From contig WLMU01000008.1 in the NCBI GenBank assembly GCA_009700115.1, positions 1 through 43,858 of the forward strand: 43,858 bases of DNA, in the 5' to 3' direction. Origin of the DNA: Actinomycetota bacterium. Its GTDB lineage: Bacteria; Actinomycetota; Acidimicrobiia; Acidimicrobiales; Acidimicrobilacustridaceae. The translations under genes were made by a program, and so were the position numbers. This document shows positions 1 to 9,613 of this stretch, in pieces (within the stretch, counting starts at the first letter, position 1; every line of letters starts with the position of its first letter). The notes under the pieces were generated by a model. The model was given only the letters and a program-made list of their open reading frames with translations. It searched no databases and was not told the DNA's origin.

Positions 1-455
1 GCCAGCGTTTCGAAGCCGAGTTGCACGCCCATCTCGACCAGCAGCGCAACGTTTCCAGCACGCTTCGTGCCGAAGTGAAAATCACTTCCGACCGTGATGA
101 GTTTTGCATTCAACAACCCGACAAGATCCTCAGCGACAAACTCGGCTGCTGTCTGCAGAGCGCGCTGCTCGTCGAATCGCACTACAAACGTGGCATCGAC
201 ACCACACTCAGCGAGAAGTTCGAGCTTTTGATCGAGATCAGTAAGTAAGAGCGGTGCCGATTCGGGCCGAACAATCGAGGCTGGATGCCTATCGAACGTA
301 ACGACAACAGTTCTCAGTCCGCGTTCAGCGGCAAGCGCCTTCAAAGTTTTGATCACCTGCCGGTGACCGCGATGCACGCCATCGAAGGCACCGATGGTGA
401 TCGCTGCGCCCTGATCGAAACGATCGCTTTGTTGGTTGTCGTAGATGACGTCCAT
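1..455 (-). CDS. ribF: RibF: bifunctional riboflavin kinase / FAD synthetase, N-terminal part
   Basis: Makes FMN and FAD from riboflavin in the cytosol. Translating the minus strand from the ATG at 455 gives an open frame to the window edge (about 151 residues) carrying the FAD synthetase (adenylyltransferase) nucleotide-binding motifs: TIGAFDGVHRGHRQ near residues 20-33, TFDRHP around 55-60, and GSDFHFG followed by AGN in the second half. Those motifs are diagnostic of RibF. The C-terminal part of the adenylyltransferase domain and the whole riboflavin kinase domain lie beyond the left edge. It starts 13 nt after the truB stop, in the truB-ribF order usual for bacteria, so it is probably co-transcribed with the infB-rbfA-truB genes. 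It is cut only by the edge of the window and shows no sign of damage. Confidence 0.93.
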   Translation of the reverse strand, partial: MDVIYDNQQSDRFDQGAAITIGAFDGVHRGHRQVIKTLKALAAERGLRTVVVTFDRHPASIVRPESAPLLLTDLDQKLELLAECGVDATFVVRFDEQRALQTAAEFVAEDLVGLLNAKLITVGSDFHFGTKRAGNVALLVEMGVQLGFETL

Positions 456-468
456 GTCGAGTCGAACG

Positions 469-1368
469 CTACCGTCCGTCGACCGGAGCGACGACAACAT
501 CAGGCTTCGCCGTGCCGCCACGATGAGCGATGTACATCGCCAATAACGTGCCTTCCGCATTCACGACTGCCCAAGGCCCATCACCGATGAATCGATCATC
601 GACCGCAAGCACCTTGCCGTGGCCGACATCGATCCGTTCTGCCTCGGTGGCCACCACCCTGGGGTGATCACGCATGGCCTCGGCGGGCGTCAGCAGTTGC
701 TCGGGCGAAACCTTCTCGAGAGGGTGCGCTTCGCCCAACGTGAACGACCCGATAGCGGTGCGGCGCAATTCACGCAGATGTGCACCCCCACCGAGGGCAT
801 GGCCCAGATCAGCAGCAAGAGTCCGCACGTAGGTCCCCGAGGAACACTCCACCTCGGCGGTGATGACAAGCGGATCAGCCGTCGGCGCAACCGTGAAGCG
901 ATGAATCGTCACCGGACGCGGCGCACGCTCGACTTCAATTCCTTCGCGAGCGAGTTCATGAAGACGTTTCCCGTCAATCTTTACCGCTGACACCATTGGC
1001 GGAATTTGCATGATGTCGCCTGTGAGTCCCGGAACAGCAGCTTCTACCTGTGCGAACGTCAACGCTGACATTTCATGTGTTGCAGTCGTCTCACCGGAGG
1101 AATCAAGCGTCGAGGTTTCGATACCGAAAACGATTTCGCAGGTATAGGTCTTCGGTAATGCGGTGAGGTACTTCAACAACCTTGTGACTCGTCCGACACC
1201 CAGAAGCAAGATCCCAGTGGCATCGGGATCAAGCGTGCCCGAATGACCGACTTTGCGCGTACCTAAAAGTCCACGCGACTTCGCAACCACATCATGCGAA
1301 GTCCAACCCGCTTCTTTATCGACGACGACCAAACCATCAGGACCGTCTTCGCGCTTCTTCGCACTCAC
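469..1368 (-). CDS. truB: TruB: tRNA pseudouridine-55 synthase
   Basis: Isomerises U55 to pseudouridine in the T loop of tRNAs. The 299-residue protein has the family N-terminus GLVVVDKEAGWTSHDVV and the catalytic block VGHSGTLDPDATG, with the catalytic aspartate at about residue 47. The C-terminal part (after about 230) resembles the small PUA-like tail seen in actinobacterial TruB. The start is GTG at 1368, overlapping the rbfA stop by 4 nt (GTGA), which implies translational coupling. No DHH phosphoesterase gene lies between rbfA and truB, unlike many actinobacteria. Function is assigned with confidence from the motif and the neighbours. Confidence 0.95.
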   Translation of the reverse strand: MSAKKREDGPDGLVVVDKEAGWTSHDVVAKSRGLLGTRKVGHSGTLDPDATGILLLGVGRVTRLLKYLTALPKTYTCEIVFGIETSTLDSSGETTATHEMSALTFAQVEAAVPGLTGDIMQIPPMVSAVKIDGKRLHELAREGIEVERAPRPVTIHRFTVAPTADPLVITAEVECSSGTYVRTLAADLGHALGGGAHLRELRRTAIGSFTLGEAHPLEKVSPEQLLTPAEAMRDHPRVVATEAERIDVGHGKVLAVDDRFIGDGPWAVVNAEGTLLAMYIAHRGGTAKPDVVVAPVDGR

Positions 1369-1757
1369 GATTCGGTGGGATCTGGTTCCGGTCGGGGTCC
1401 TTCGGCCAGAAGCGATTCGATCCGTGCCCCAGCGCGAACTGCGGGGTCAGGCGCAAACGAAAGTTCCGGAGTGCGCTTCATCCGGGCCTCACGGCCGATG
1501 GCGGACTGGAGCTTGTAGCGAATCTCACCGAATGCTGCGAGCACCTCGGGATCGCCCTCTTCGTCTTGGATCGAATCGAAGTACACCTTGGCATGGCGAA
1601 GATCGCCCTCGATGTCGACAGACGTAACGGTCACAAGGTGCAGACGGTCATCGTCCATACGCTCAAGTTCACCGGCGATGATTTCGCGTAGCAACTCGTT
1701 GAGTCGGGCAGTGCGCGGATACTGACGGGCCGAGCCGTGGTTGCTTCGTCGACTCAT
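1365..1757 (-). CDS. rbfA: RbfA: 30S ribosome-binding factor A
   Basis: A small KH-like protein that binds immature 30S subunits and helps 16S rRNA 5'-end maturation. The ORF is open upstream to 2039, but the upstream part is only a shadow of infB. The ATG at 1757 is preceded by a textbook AGGAGG at about 7 nt spacing and gives the family N-terminus (MSRRSNHGSARQYPRTARL, then LNELLREIIAGELERM). The product has 130 residues, the usual length. The middle shows the RbfA pattern VTVTSVDIEGDLRHAKVYF. The C-terminal tail is Pro/Glu-rich. It lies 56 nt after infB and overlaps truB by 4 nt. Confidence 0.95.
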   Translation of the reverse strand: MSRRSNHGSARQYPRTARLNELLREIIAGELERMDDDRLHLVTVTSVDIEGDLRHAKVYFDSIQDEEGDPEVLAAFGEIRYKLQSAIGREARMKRTPELSFAPDPAVRAGARIESLLAEGPRPEPDPTES

Positions 1758-1813
1758 GCAAACGCCTCCTGGTTGACGCCAAGGAATGCGAACGGCAAAC
1801 CGTCCGACAGAAC

Positions 1814-4702
1814 TTAGGTGCGCGGGATCTCGCGGTCTTCGTAGGTTTCGATGATGTCGCCGGGCTTGAGGTCTTGGAAATCGGTGAGACCGATACCGCA
1901 CTCGAATCCGGAAGCGACTTCTCGGACATCGTCTTTGAAGCGACGAAGTGACGAGATGGAGCCCTTCCAGATGACCGTTCCTTCTCGAAGGAACCGCACC
2001 TTGGAACCACGCGTGATCTGGCCGTTGGTGACATAGCAACCGGCGATGGCGCCAACTTTGGGAACACGGAAGATCTCGCGAACCTCGGCATCACCAGTAA
2101 CGATTTCCTCGAACTCAGGCTTAAGCATGCCAAGCATCGCTTTTTCGATGTCTTCGAGGACCTGGTAGATGATTTCGTAGGCACGGATTTCGACATGCTC
2201 GGTGTCGGCCAGTTCACGAGCCTGACGATCGGGTCGGACATTGAACCCGATGATCGTGGCATTTGATGTAGCCGCCAACTGCACGTCGTTCTGCGTAATG
2301 CCGCCGACAGCGCGATGCACGAATGCGAGTTTGACTTCGTCGCGCTCAAGCTTCTTGAGGCTCTCGGTGAGGGCTTCGAGTGAACCGGTGACGTCGGCCT
2401 TCAAGATGAGATTCAGTGTTGCCGACTCGCCGGCTTGGATCTGCTGGAAGATGTCTTCGAGCTTCGCTCCGCCGCTCATCGCATGCGCTTCACGACCGAT
2501 CGTGGCAACACGCAACCAATGTTCACGAGTCGACGCGACCTTCGACGCAGTCTTCTCGTCGGGAGCGACGACGAATCGATCGCCAGCAATGGCCACATCG
2601 GACAATCCGAGGACCTGCACCGGCGCCGAAGGGCCAGCTTCTTTGATCTGATTGCCTTGATCGTCGATGATGGCGCGAACGCGTCCCCATGCCGCACCAG
2701 CGACCATTGGGTCCCCGACACGAAGTGTTCCGTGCTGCACGAGCACAGTGGCCACCGGACCGCGACCAATGTCGAGGTTTGATTCGAGCACGACACCGCG
2801 TGCACGTCCGTCTGGGGTAGCTCGAAGATCTTCGAGGTCGGCCATGATGAGCACGTTCTCGAGAAGATCATCGATGCCGAGGTTCTGCAACGCAGAGACT
2901 TCGACCATGACGGTTTCGCCACCCCACGCTTCGGGGACAAGAGCGTGTTCAGACAATTGCTGCATCACGCGAGTGGGATCGGCGTTGTCACGATCGATCT
3001 TGTTGATCGCAACAATGATCGGGACATCGGCAGCTTTTGCGTGATTGATGGCTTCGATGGTTTGCGGCATGACCCCATCGTCGGCGGCAACCACAAGGAT
3101 GACGACGTCGGTTGCATCGGCACCACGGGCACGCATAGCGGTAAACGCCTCATGGCCGGGGGTATCGAGGAACGTGATCGCTCGATCGTCTTGGATGACT
3201 TGATACGCACCGATGTGCTGGGTGATGCCACCGGCTTCGCCCGCAACAACGTTTGCATGACGGATCTGATCAAGGAGTTTGGTCTTGCCGTGATCGACGT
3301 GACCCATGACAGTGATCACCGGCGGACGATGCGGCCATGCTTCATAGATTGCATCGTCGACATCGACTTCGAGCAAGAGCATCTTCTGCAGTTCAACTTC
3401 TTGCTCTTCACCAGGATTAACGAGACGAATTGATGCGCCGATTTCGGCAGCAAACAACTCGATCATGTCGTCACTCAACGACTGTGTTGCGGTGACCATT
3501 TCGCCCTGTTGCATGAGGAATCGAACAACGTCTGCCGCAGTTCGATTCATCTTGGGACCAAGATCTTGCGCGGTTGAGGCGCGTTCTACAACGACCTCGC
3601 CAGTGGGGATCGGTGCTTCACGAGGCGTGTAGCTCGGTGCATCGATCGGCTGAAGTTCATCGCGGTTACGACGACGACGACCCTTGCGCTTCGGACGCGG
3701 GCCACCAGGACCGCCGCCGGGACGACCGCCACCAGGACGACCGCCACCACCAGGACGACCGCCGGGACCGCCACCAGGACCGCCGCCACCAGGACCAGCG
3801 AAGCCGCCGCCAGGACCGCCGCCACCGGGACCGCCACCAGGACGGGGACCGTTGAAGCCGCCACCGCCGCCGGGCCGAGGACCACTGAAGCCACCGCCAC
3901 CAGGACGACCTGCACCAGCGCCAGGACCACCGGGACGTCCACCAGGACGCGCTCCGGGAGCGGGTGTTTCACGACGCGCACCAGGAGGAGGCGGAATGGG
4001 CTTGCCGGTTGAAGAAATCGGGGGACGCCCACCGGGGGGAGGAGGAATGGGCTTGCCGGTTGTCGAGGTGGGCGGGCGCTGCGGCATTGGCGCGCGCGCT
4101 GCCGGTGCGTCAACTGCCGGAGCAGCCGGAGCTGGAGTTGCAGGAGCCTCAGAAACAGGAGCGGCAGGTGCCGCCGGAGCTGCGGGAGCGGGAGCTGGAG
4201 CAGGAGCAGGAGCCGGCGTCTCACGGCGTGGCCCAGCGCTACCGGAAGAAGAAATGACTCGCTTCGGAGCAGCAGGCTTTAACGCCGGGGCAGGTGTCGG
4301 AGCAGGTTCGGGTTCAGTCGCAGGGGCAACATCGACGACTGGCGCAGTGTCAGCAACTGGAGTGTCGACAACGGGCGCGGGTTCGTCGGCAACAACGGGA
4401 GTTTCCTGGTCTGCCGGTTCAGCATCGGCCTTCTTCGCCGCCGCTTTCTTGGCAGGTGCTTTCTTGGCTGCGGTTTTCTTTGCCGCTGCCTTCTTGGCGG
4501 GAGCTTCAGGTTCCTCAGGCTGGACATCGCGCACGAGGCCTTCGCGCTCAGCCTTACGGCGAACGCGGTCTGCTTGCGGCTCGACCACGCTCGAGGAATG
4601 ACTCTTCACGCCGATCCCGAGCGCGACGCACAGATCCAAGGTCTCCTTATTGGTCAGACCCAGTTCTCGTGCCAGCTCGTACACACGGATGTTGGACGGC
4701 AA
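1814..4702 (-). CDS. infB: InfB: translation initiation factor IF-2
   Basis: GTPase that recruits fMet-tRNA to the 30S subunit and promotes subunit joining. The 962 residues comprise an IF2_N domain (1-55, [16 protein letters not shown]), a Lys/Ala-rich stretch (70-95), a Pro/Ala-rich linker, a Gly/Pro/Arg-rich linker (about 250-345), a second IF2_N-like region (about 375-430), then the G domain with G1 GHVDHGKT at about 466, G2 GGITQH, G3 DTPGHEAF and G4 NKID, followed by domains II, III and the C-terminal fMet-tRNA-binding domain. The predicted start is TTG at 4702, with GAGG 6 nt upstream; no in-frame ATG is near. It follows nusA by 130 nt with no ylxR gene between. The linker is very long and compositionally extreme. 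Confidence 0.96.
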   Translation of the reverse strand: MPSNIRVYELARELGLTNKETLDLCVALGIGVKSHSSSVVEPQADRVRRKAEREGLVRDVQPEEPEAPAKKAAAKKTAAKKAPAKKAAAKKADAEPADQETPVVADEPAPVVDTPVADTAPVVDVAPATEPEPAPTPAPALKPAAPKRVISSSGSAGPRRETPAPAPAPAPAPAAPAAPAAPVSEAPATPAPAAPAVDAPAARAPMPQRPPTSTTGKPIPPPPGGRPPISSTGKPIPPPPGARRETPAPGARPGGRPGGPGAGAGRPGGGGFSGPRPGGGGGFNGPRPGGGPGGGGPGGGFAGPGGGGPGGGPGGRPGGGGRPGGGRPGGGPGGPRPKRKGRRRRNRDELQPIDAPSYTPREAPIPTGEVVVERASTAQDLGPKMNRTAADVVRFLMQQGEMVTATQSLSDDMIELFAAEIGASIRLVNPGEEQEVELQKMLLLEVDVDDAIYEAWPHRPPVITVMGHVDHGKTKLLDQIRHANVVAGEAGGITQHIGAYQVIQDDRAITFLDTPGHEAFTAMRARGADATDVVILVVAADDGVMPQTIEAINHAKAADVPIIVAINKIDRDNADPTRVMQQLSEHALVPEAWGGETVMVEVSALQNLGIDDLLENVLIMADLEDLRATPDGRARGVVLESNLDIGRGPVATVLVQHGTLRVGDPMVAGAAWGRVRAIIDDQGNQIKEAGPSAPVQVLGLSDVAIAGDRFVVAPDEKTASKVASTREHWLRVATIGREAHAMSGGAKLEDIFQQIQAGESATLNLILKADVTGSLEALTESLKKLERDEVKLAFVHRAVGGITQNDVQLAATSNATIIGFNVRPDRQARELADTEHVEIRAYEIIYQVLEDIEKAMLGMLKPEFEEIVTGDAEVREIFRVPKVGAIAGCYVTNGQITRGSKVRFLREGTVIWKGSISSLRRFKDDVREVASGFECGIGLTDFQDLKPGDIIETYEDREIPRT

Positions 4703-4832
4703 CTGCTACCTCAGTGATCGTGGTTCGGGACCCGTCCAACGGAGCGTTAGATGGGCTCGACCCCCCATGGCAGGGCCACGGAATGGGTCTCTATCCTCGC
4801 ACGACAAGAGGCCGAACGAGGAATGGTGTCGG

Positions 4833-6071
4833 CTATGCCGGATCGGCCGATCCGGATTCTTCCTCTGCAACCTGCTCTTCGGCGTCGACGATTGCTTCGG
4901 CCTCGACGACAACCTCAGCCTCGGCAACGGCCTCAGCAACGTTCTCGTCGAGATCTTCTGCCGCTTGGGCGTAGGCCTCGGCGGACATTGCCTCGCCGCC
5001 TTCAGCGGGCTGCCAGACCTGTTCGCCTGACTCAGCGTCGACGACCCATTCGCCTTCGGCCCAATCCTGATTGGCGTAGGCCTCTTCTTCGGCAAGTTGG
5101 GTTTCGGACTTGATGTCGACGCGCCAACCAGTGAGACGAGCAGCAAGTCGAGCGTTCTGCCCTTCCTTGCCGATCGCCAATGAGAGTTGGTAATCAGGAA
5201 CGATGACCTCGGCGGTGCCGGTGTCTTCGTGGATACGAACTTCTTTGACCTTCGCCGGTGAAAGAGCTTTCATCACAAAATCGGCTGGTTCATCGCTGTA
5301 AGGAACGATGTCGATTTTTTCACCGCGAAGTTCGTTGACGACCATGCGGACGCGAGCACCGCGTGCGCCGACGCAGGCGCCGACGGGATCGACGTTGGAA
5401 TCGTTCGAAAGCACGGCGATCTTGGTGCGTGCTCCTGGTTCACGAGCACAGGCCTTGATCTCGACAACACCGTCGGCGATTTCGGGAACTTCAAGTTCGA
5501 ACAGTCGCTTGATGAGACCGGGGTGCGTGCGGCTCGTGACGATCTGCGGACCCTTTGCGGTCTTACGAACTTCGACGATGTAGGCCTTAACTCGCGCACC
5601 GGGTTCGGGACGTTCGTAGGGAACCTGTTCGGCTTGCGGCATAAGCGCTTCGACACGTCCGAGATCGAGCAACGTGTAACGCGCATCGGTCTGCTGAATG
5701 ATGCCGGTAACGATGTCGCCTTCGCGACCCGCGTATTCCTCGTACTTCATTTCGCGTTCGGCTTCACGAATGCGCTGGTTCATGACCTGCTTCATCGTCT
5801 GCGCAGCCACGCGACCCCACACCTCGGGCGGTGGGGTGACATCGAACTCTTCGCCTTCGGGGACCCCGTCGTCGTCGAGGGCTTGTGCCATCACACGGAT
5901 TTCGCCGGAATCGGGATCGATGATGACCCACGCATATTCCTGCGAATTCGGGAGCCGTTTGTATGCAGATTCGAACGCGTCGGCGAGTGCACCGAACAGC
6001 GTGTCGATCGAGATTCCCTTGTCGACGGCAAGTGCCTGCAGTGCCTCGATGAGATCAGGGGAGTTCATCAC
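4833..6071 (-). CDS. nusA: NusA: transcription termination/antitermination factor
   Basis: Binds RNA polymerase and nascent RNA, affecting pausing, termination and rRNA antitermination. The 412 residues show the N-terminal polymerase-binding domain (1-130), an S1 domain (about 135-205), KH1 with [12 protein letters not shown] and KH2 with [20 protein letters not shown]. The last ~60 residues form an acidic Ala/Glu/Val-rich tail (repeats such as [17 protein letters not shown]), unlike the short actinobacterial forms. The first ATG overlaps the rimP stop by 4 nt (ATGA), and a second ATG follows at once, so the start is certain to within one codon. The order rimP-nusA-infB is universal in bacteria. 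Confidence 0.96.
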   Translation of the reverse strand: MMNSPDLIEALQALAVDKGISIDTLFGALADAFESAYKRLPNSQEYAWVIIDPDSGEIRVMAQALDDDGVPEGEEFDVTPPPEVWGRVAAQTMKQVMNQRIREAEREMKYEEYAGREGDIVTGIIQQTDARYTLLDLGRVEALMPQAEQVPYERPEPGARVKAYIVEVRKTAKGPQIVTSRTHPGLIKRLFELEVPEIADGVVEIKACAREPGARTKIAVLSNDSNVDPVGACVGARGARVRMVVNELRGEKIDIVPYSDEPADFVMKALSPAKVKEVRIHEDTGTAEVIVPDYQLSLAIGKEGQNARLAARLTGWRVDIKSETQLAEEEAYANQDWAEGEWVVDAESGEQVWQPAEGGEAMSAEAYAQAAEDLDENVAEAVAEAEVVVEAEAIVDAEEQVAEEESGSADPA

Positions 6072-6664
6072 GACTGGACCTTCTCTTCCTTGTGGGACGC
6101 GTTCGACGCGTCCTTCTTGTCCTTCTTGGCTTTCATGTCTTTTGTTTTCTTGGCGCCCTTTGTCGATTTCACGGCTTTCTCGCCGCTCTTCGGACCGCCG
6201 GGCTTGGGCGCTGGCCCCCAGATAAAGGTGGTGCGCGCCTTTTCGATTTCGCCGAGGTTGAGCGTGATGCTCTCCCCGATTGGCTCTTCAAGAGCGACAG
6301 TGACGGTGGTTTCGTTCGAACTGGTAACGGTGCCGGCAAAGCGACGGCCGATGGGGTGGTTCGGGAATGTCTTGACCGCAACCGTGCGACCAACTGCCCA
6401 CGCGTAGTGAGCTGGTGTGCGCAACACACGCTCAAGCCCAGGACTCGAGACCTCGAGTGTGTAACCACTGGAGATGGGATCGTGTTCATCGAATGCTCGA
6501 GAAATTGCTCGAGTGGTCTTTGTGATGTCGTCGATGCTGACGCCACCCTCACGATCAACCGTGACCCGAAGTACTGGTCCAACCTGTTCAAGATCGAACA
6601 ATTCAAGACCCTCGGCGGCCACCAATGGTTCGATAAGTGCTCGTACACGTGCGGACACGCTCAT
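6068..6664 (-). CDS. rimP: RimP: ribosome maturation factor
   Basis: Assists 30S assembly. The frame is open to 6691, but the ATG at 6664 has AGGAGG at good spacing and gives the expected N-terminus (MSVSARVRALIEPLVAAEGL), so it is chosen; the product is 198 residues. The N-terminal alpha/beta domain runs to about residue 85 and carries the family signature YTLEVSSPGLERVL. The C-terminal SH3-like domain follows. The last ~45 residues form a Lys-rich tail (KKTKDMKAKKDKK), an extension that probably binds RNA. It is the first gene of the rimP-nusA-infB-rbfA-truB-ribF run, sitting after the proS terminator, so its promoter should lie between 6665 and 6735. I could not identify a convincing -10/-35 pair there. 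Confidence 0.93.
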   Translation of the reverse strand: MSVSARVRALIEPLVAAEGLELFDLEQVGPVLRVTVDREGGVSIDDITKTTRAISRAFDEHDPISSGYTLEVSSPGLERVLRTPAHYAWAVGRTVAVKTFPNHPIGRRFAGTVTSSNETTVTVALEEPIGESITLNLGEIEKARTTFIWGPAPKPGGPKSGEKAVKSTKGAKKTKDMKAKKDKKDASNASHKEEKVQS

Positions 6665-6730
6665 TGTTGGCCTCCTTCCAAAGGGTTTCAAAGATCACTG
6701 ACTGCGGGTTCATCGCCATAATCCGGCCGA

Positions 6731-6761
6731 AACAAAAGGCGTGGGCAGAAGCCCACGCCTT
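6731..6761 (-). terminator. Intrinsic terminator after proS
   Basis: A perfect 11-bp stem (AAGGCGTGGGC paired with GCCCACGCCTT, arms 6736-6746 and 6751-6761) closes on a 4-nt loop. Read on the minus strand it is followed by TTTTGTTT. It lies 140 nt past the proS stop and 70 nt before rimP, so it should end the proS transcript and separate it from the rimP-nusA operon. Confidence 0.85.
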
Positions 6762-6903
6762 CGTCAGTACTGCAGAACGATTGCGATACAGAGAGTGTAG
6801 ACCCCTCGGCCCCAAAACGACCACCCGAGACCGGACCTCAGACCCACCCTCAGCGGATAAAATCCCTGTTCAGGACCTCTTTTTACCGGACCGAAAGGGA
6901 TCC

Positions 6904-8316
6904 TCAGTACGACCGAGCGACGACGGCGACCGCACCTTCAGCGCTATCTGAAGTCGGAAGTGAGCCATCGGGCATCACCAAGCAGCGAACCGTGACGCTC
7001 GATTTCGCCAGTTCGGCCTCGCCATCTGCGCCTAGAGCAGCCCACGGAATGCGGGCCCATCCAGCAGTAGCAGCTTCAGCGGCTTCAGCGATGGTGGTGA
7101 CATCGACGGTACGGGAGTCTCTGCGCTCGGTGGCTTCGGCCAGCAGTTGTGCTTGCGCAGCATCAAGAGAAGCTCTCACGGTCGCTGCGAGTCCATCGAG
7201 GGCCACGGCATCTTTGGAACCGCTTATTCGATTCGCAAGTGTAACGACGCCTTCGGCCAAATCCCGCGGACCAAGTTCAAGTCGAACTGGCACACCCTTC
7301 AGTTCCCAATCTGTGGCACGACGGCCCATTGATGTCTCGACTCGTACATCAAGTTCCACGCGCACTCCGGCGTCGGTGAGTTCAGCAGCAAGCGAACGGC
7401 AGCGCTCGATGACGGCCTCGTCGTCGCGAACCGCGATCACGACAACCTGTACGGGTGCAAGCGCGGGCGGAATGCGAAGACCGTTGTCATCACCGTGACA
7501 CATGATGAGTCCGCCCACCATTCGCGTTGAAACGCCCCATGACGTTGTCCACGCGTGTTGCTGCGTACCTTCGTTATCAAGGAACTGAATATCGAATGCC
7601 TTGGAGAAGTTCTGACCAAGTTCGTGACTCGTGCCCATTTGCAGAGCTTTTCCGTCACCCATCATCGCTTCGCAGGTCATCGTGTTTGTTGCGCCAGCGA
7701 AACGTTCCTTCACGGTTTTGCGCCCAACAACGACAGGCATCGCCAGAACATCTCGCATAAATGATGCATACACGTCGTAAAGGATGCGTTCTGAATACTG
7801 ACGACCGTCTTCTTCAGACACATGTGCGGTGTGTCCTTCTTGCCAAAGGAACTCGCTCGTGCGCAGGAAAATGCGCGGACGCAATTCCCACCGGACAACG
7901 TTGGCCCACTGATTCAGCAACAGCGGAAGATCGCGGTAACTCTGCACCCACTTCGCCATGAATTCGCCAATGACGGTTTCTGATGTGGGACGAACAACGA
8001 CAGGCTCTTCCAGTTCTTTTCCGCCGGCCACGGTGACGACCGCCAGCTCCGGGCTAAAGCCTTCAACGTGTTCGGCCTCGCGCTTGAGGTAACTCTCCGG
8101 AATGAACAATGGGAAGTATGCGTTTTTTGCGCCTGCCAACTTGATACGGCGATCGACCTCGGCCTGCATCTGTTCCCAGATGGAATAGCCATAGGGGCGG
8201 ATGACCATCGTGCCGCGCACCGGACCGTTGTCGGCCAGTTCCGCCTTGGCAACAATGTCTTGATACCAGCGGGGGAAATCTTCAGACTGCGGTGTGAGAA
8301 CAGGGGCCTTTGCCAT
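6904..8316 (-). CDS. proS: ProS: prolyl-tRNA synthetase, archaeal/eukaryal type
   Basis: Charges tRNA-Pro with proline. At 470 residues it has the architecture of the archaeal/eukaryal-type (type 3) enzyme, not the ~570-residue bacterial form with an INS editing domain: class II motifs VVRPTSETVIGEFMAKW, motif 2 around RWELRPRIFLRTSEFLWQEG, motif 3 GGLIMCHGDDNGLRIPP, then the anticodon-binding domain (from about 285) and a C-terminal zinc-domain-like segment ending in Ser-Tyr, the terminal Tyr usual for this type. The ATG at 8316 lacks a clear Shine-Dalgarno. It lies 51 nt after ispG and is followed by the 6731-6761 terminator. This type recurs in Actinobacteria-related and other bacterial lineages, so it is not by itself a recent transfer. 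Confidence 0.95.
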   Translation of the reverse strand: MAKAPVLTPQSEDFPRWYQDIVAKAELADNGPVRGTMVIRPYGYSIWEQMQAEVDRRIKLAGAKNAYFPLFIPESYLKREAEHVEGFSPELAVVTVAGGKELEEPVVVRPTSETVIGEFMAKWVQSYRDLPLLLNQWANVVRWELRPRIFLRTSEFLWQEGHTAHVSEEDGRQYSERILYDVYASFMRDVLAMPVVVGRKTVKERFAGATNTMTCEAMMGDGKALQMGTSHELGQNFSKAFDIQFLDNEGTQQHAWTTSWGVSTRMVGGLIMCHGDDNGLRIPPALAPVQVVVIAVRDDEAVIERCRSLAAELTDAGVRVELDVRVETSMGRRATDWELKGVPVRLELGPRDLAEGVVTLANRISGSKDAVALDGLAATVRASLDAAQAQLLAEATERRDSRTVDVTTIAEAAEAATAGWARIPWAALGADGEAELAKSSVTVRCLVMPDGSLPTSDSAEGAVAVVARSY

Positions 8317-8367
8317 GGCTCATGATGCTAGGCGACGCCTTCTCAGACCCCGTCACAACCAACAGGG

Positions 8368-9597
8368 TCAATCGAGTTTGCGGATCAGTTCGATGCGCTC
8401 TTCAGCGTGGTTGGCATCGTCACCCTTGTCGTCGAGCAGTGCCATGCGATCGGCTTCCGCTTCGGCGGCTGCGCCCTCGTCCTTGCGACGAAGCGCTTCT
8501 TCGACTCCCCCGTCGGCAATGATCTGCGCCCACTCGACGAGGGATTCAACCATCTCGGATTCCGGCACGACCTTGACGACTTCACCCTTGACGAACAAGT
8601 GGCCACGCTTTCGACCGGCAGCGATTCCGAGGTCGGCTTCGCGAGCCTCGCCTGGTCCGTTCACAACACAACCCATAACGGCAACCTGAATCGGAATGTT
8701 CAAGCCCGTGAGCGCTTCTTGGGCTCGAGCGGCAACATCGATGACATCGACTTCAGCGCGACCACAGGAAGGACACGCGATGAGATCGAGACCACGTCGT
8801 TCTCGCAGACCAAGACTTTCAAGTAACCAGCGACCGGCGCGCACTTCTTCGACCGGATCGGCGGTAAGCGAATAGCGGATGGTGTCGCCAATTCCTTCGG
8901 CCAACAACGTAGCCATGCCCGCGGTCGCTTTAACCAGACCAGCAGGTGGCGGACCAGCTTCGGTCACGCCGAGATGCAGCGGATAGTCGACCGTGTCGGC
9001 AAGCAACCGATAGGCGTCGATCATTAACGCAACATTCGAGGCCTTCACTGAAATCTTTACATCGTCGAAGCCAACCTCTTCGAAGTATGCGAGTTCACGC
9101 TTGGCCGATTCGACCATTGCTTCGGCAGTGACTCTTCCGCCGTACTTCTCATACAACTCGGGATCGAGAGAACCGCCGTTGACGCCGATGCGAATCGGAA
9201 TGCCGCGGTCTTTAGCTTCAAGAGCAACTGCCTTGATGTGTTCGGGCCGACGAATATTTCCGGGGTTCAGACGCAAACCCTGAACACCCGCTTCCATCGC
9301 TTCAAGCGCGCGCCGGTACTGATGGTGAATGTCAGCGATGATCGGCAACGGTGAACGCGGAACGATATGCGCAAGGCCTTCAGCAGATTCTTGTTCGTTG
9401 CACGTGCATCGCACGATGTCGCAACCGGCCCCGGCAAGCGCGTAGATCTGTTGCAACGTGCCTTCGACATCGGCGGTCTTCGTGGTGGTCATCGACTGGA
9501 TCGTGATGGGTGCACCACCACCCACGGCAACATCACCAACGTGCAACTGACGAGTTGCTCGTCGCTGGTATCGGGTCTGCGGGAAAAGCTCGCTCAC
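8368..9597 (-). CDS. ispG: IspG (GcpE): HMBPP synthase, 4Fe-4S
   Basis: Penultimate enzyme of the MEP isoprenoid pathway; converts MEcPP to HMBPP using a 4Fe-4S cluster. The 409-residue protein has the TIM-barrel N-terminal half (ITIQSMTTTKTADVEGTLQQ; RLNPGNI; IRIGVNGGSLD) and the cluster ligands CPSCGR (Cys near 275 and 278) and GCVVNGPGEA (Cys near 310 plus the following Glu). The start is GTG at 9597, 16 nt after the M50 protease stop, with no clear Shine-Dalgarno. The last ~40 residues form an acidic tail (DEGAAAEAEADRM) beyond the usual end. It sits with dxr in one operon, so two MEP steps are co-expressed. Confidence 0.96.
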   Translation of the reverse strand: MSELFPQTRYQRRATRQLHVGDVAVGGGAPITIQSMTTTKTADVEGTLQQIYALAGAGCDIVRCTCNEQESAEGLAHIVPRSPLPIIADIHHQYRRALEAMEAGVQGLRLNPGNIRRPEHIKAVALEAKDRGIPIRIGVNGGSLDPELYEKYGGRVTAEAMVESAKRELAYFEEVGFDDVKISVKASNVALMIDAYRLLADTVDYPLHLGVTEAGPPPAGLVKATAGMATLLAEGIGDTIRYSLTADPVEEVRAGRWLLESLGLRERRGLDLIACPSCGRAEVDVIDVAARAQEALTGLNIPIQVAVMGCVVNGPGEAREADLGIAAGRKRGHLFVKGEVVKVVPESEMVESLVEWAQIIADGGVEEALRRKDEGAAAEAEADRMALLDDKGDDANHAEERIELIRKLD

Positions 9598-9613
9598 GAC
9601 TATGAGGTTAGGG

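Noticed and set aside
1757-2039. N-terminal extension of RbfA by 94 residues
   Set aside because: The extra residues lie in infB in another frame, and the start at 1757 has an ideal Shine-Dalgarno.
3684-4601. Plus-strand 305-residue Pro/Gly-rich, collagen-like frame
   Set aside because: It is antisense to the Gly/Pro-rich linker of infB, whose biased composition keeps other frames open. There is no start context and no family match.
5523-6407. Plus-strand 294-residue frame
   Set aside because: Lies across the nusA-rimP junction in antisense; both minus genes are well supported.
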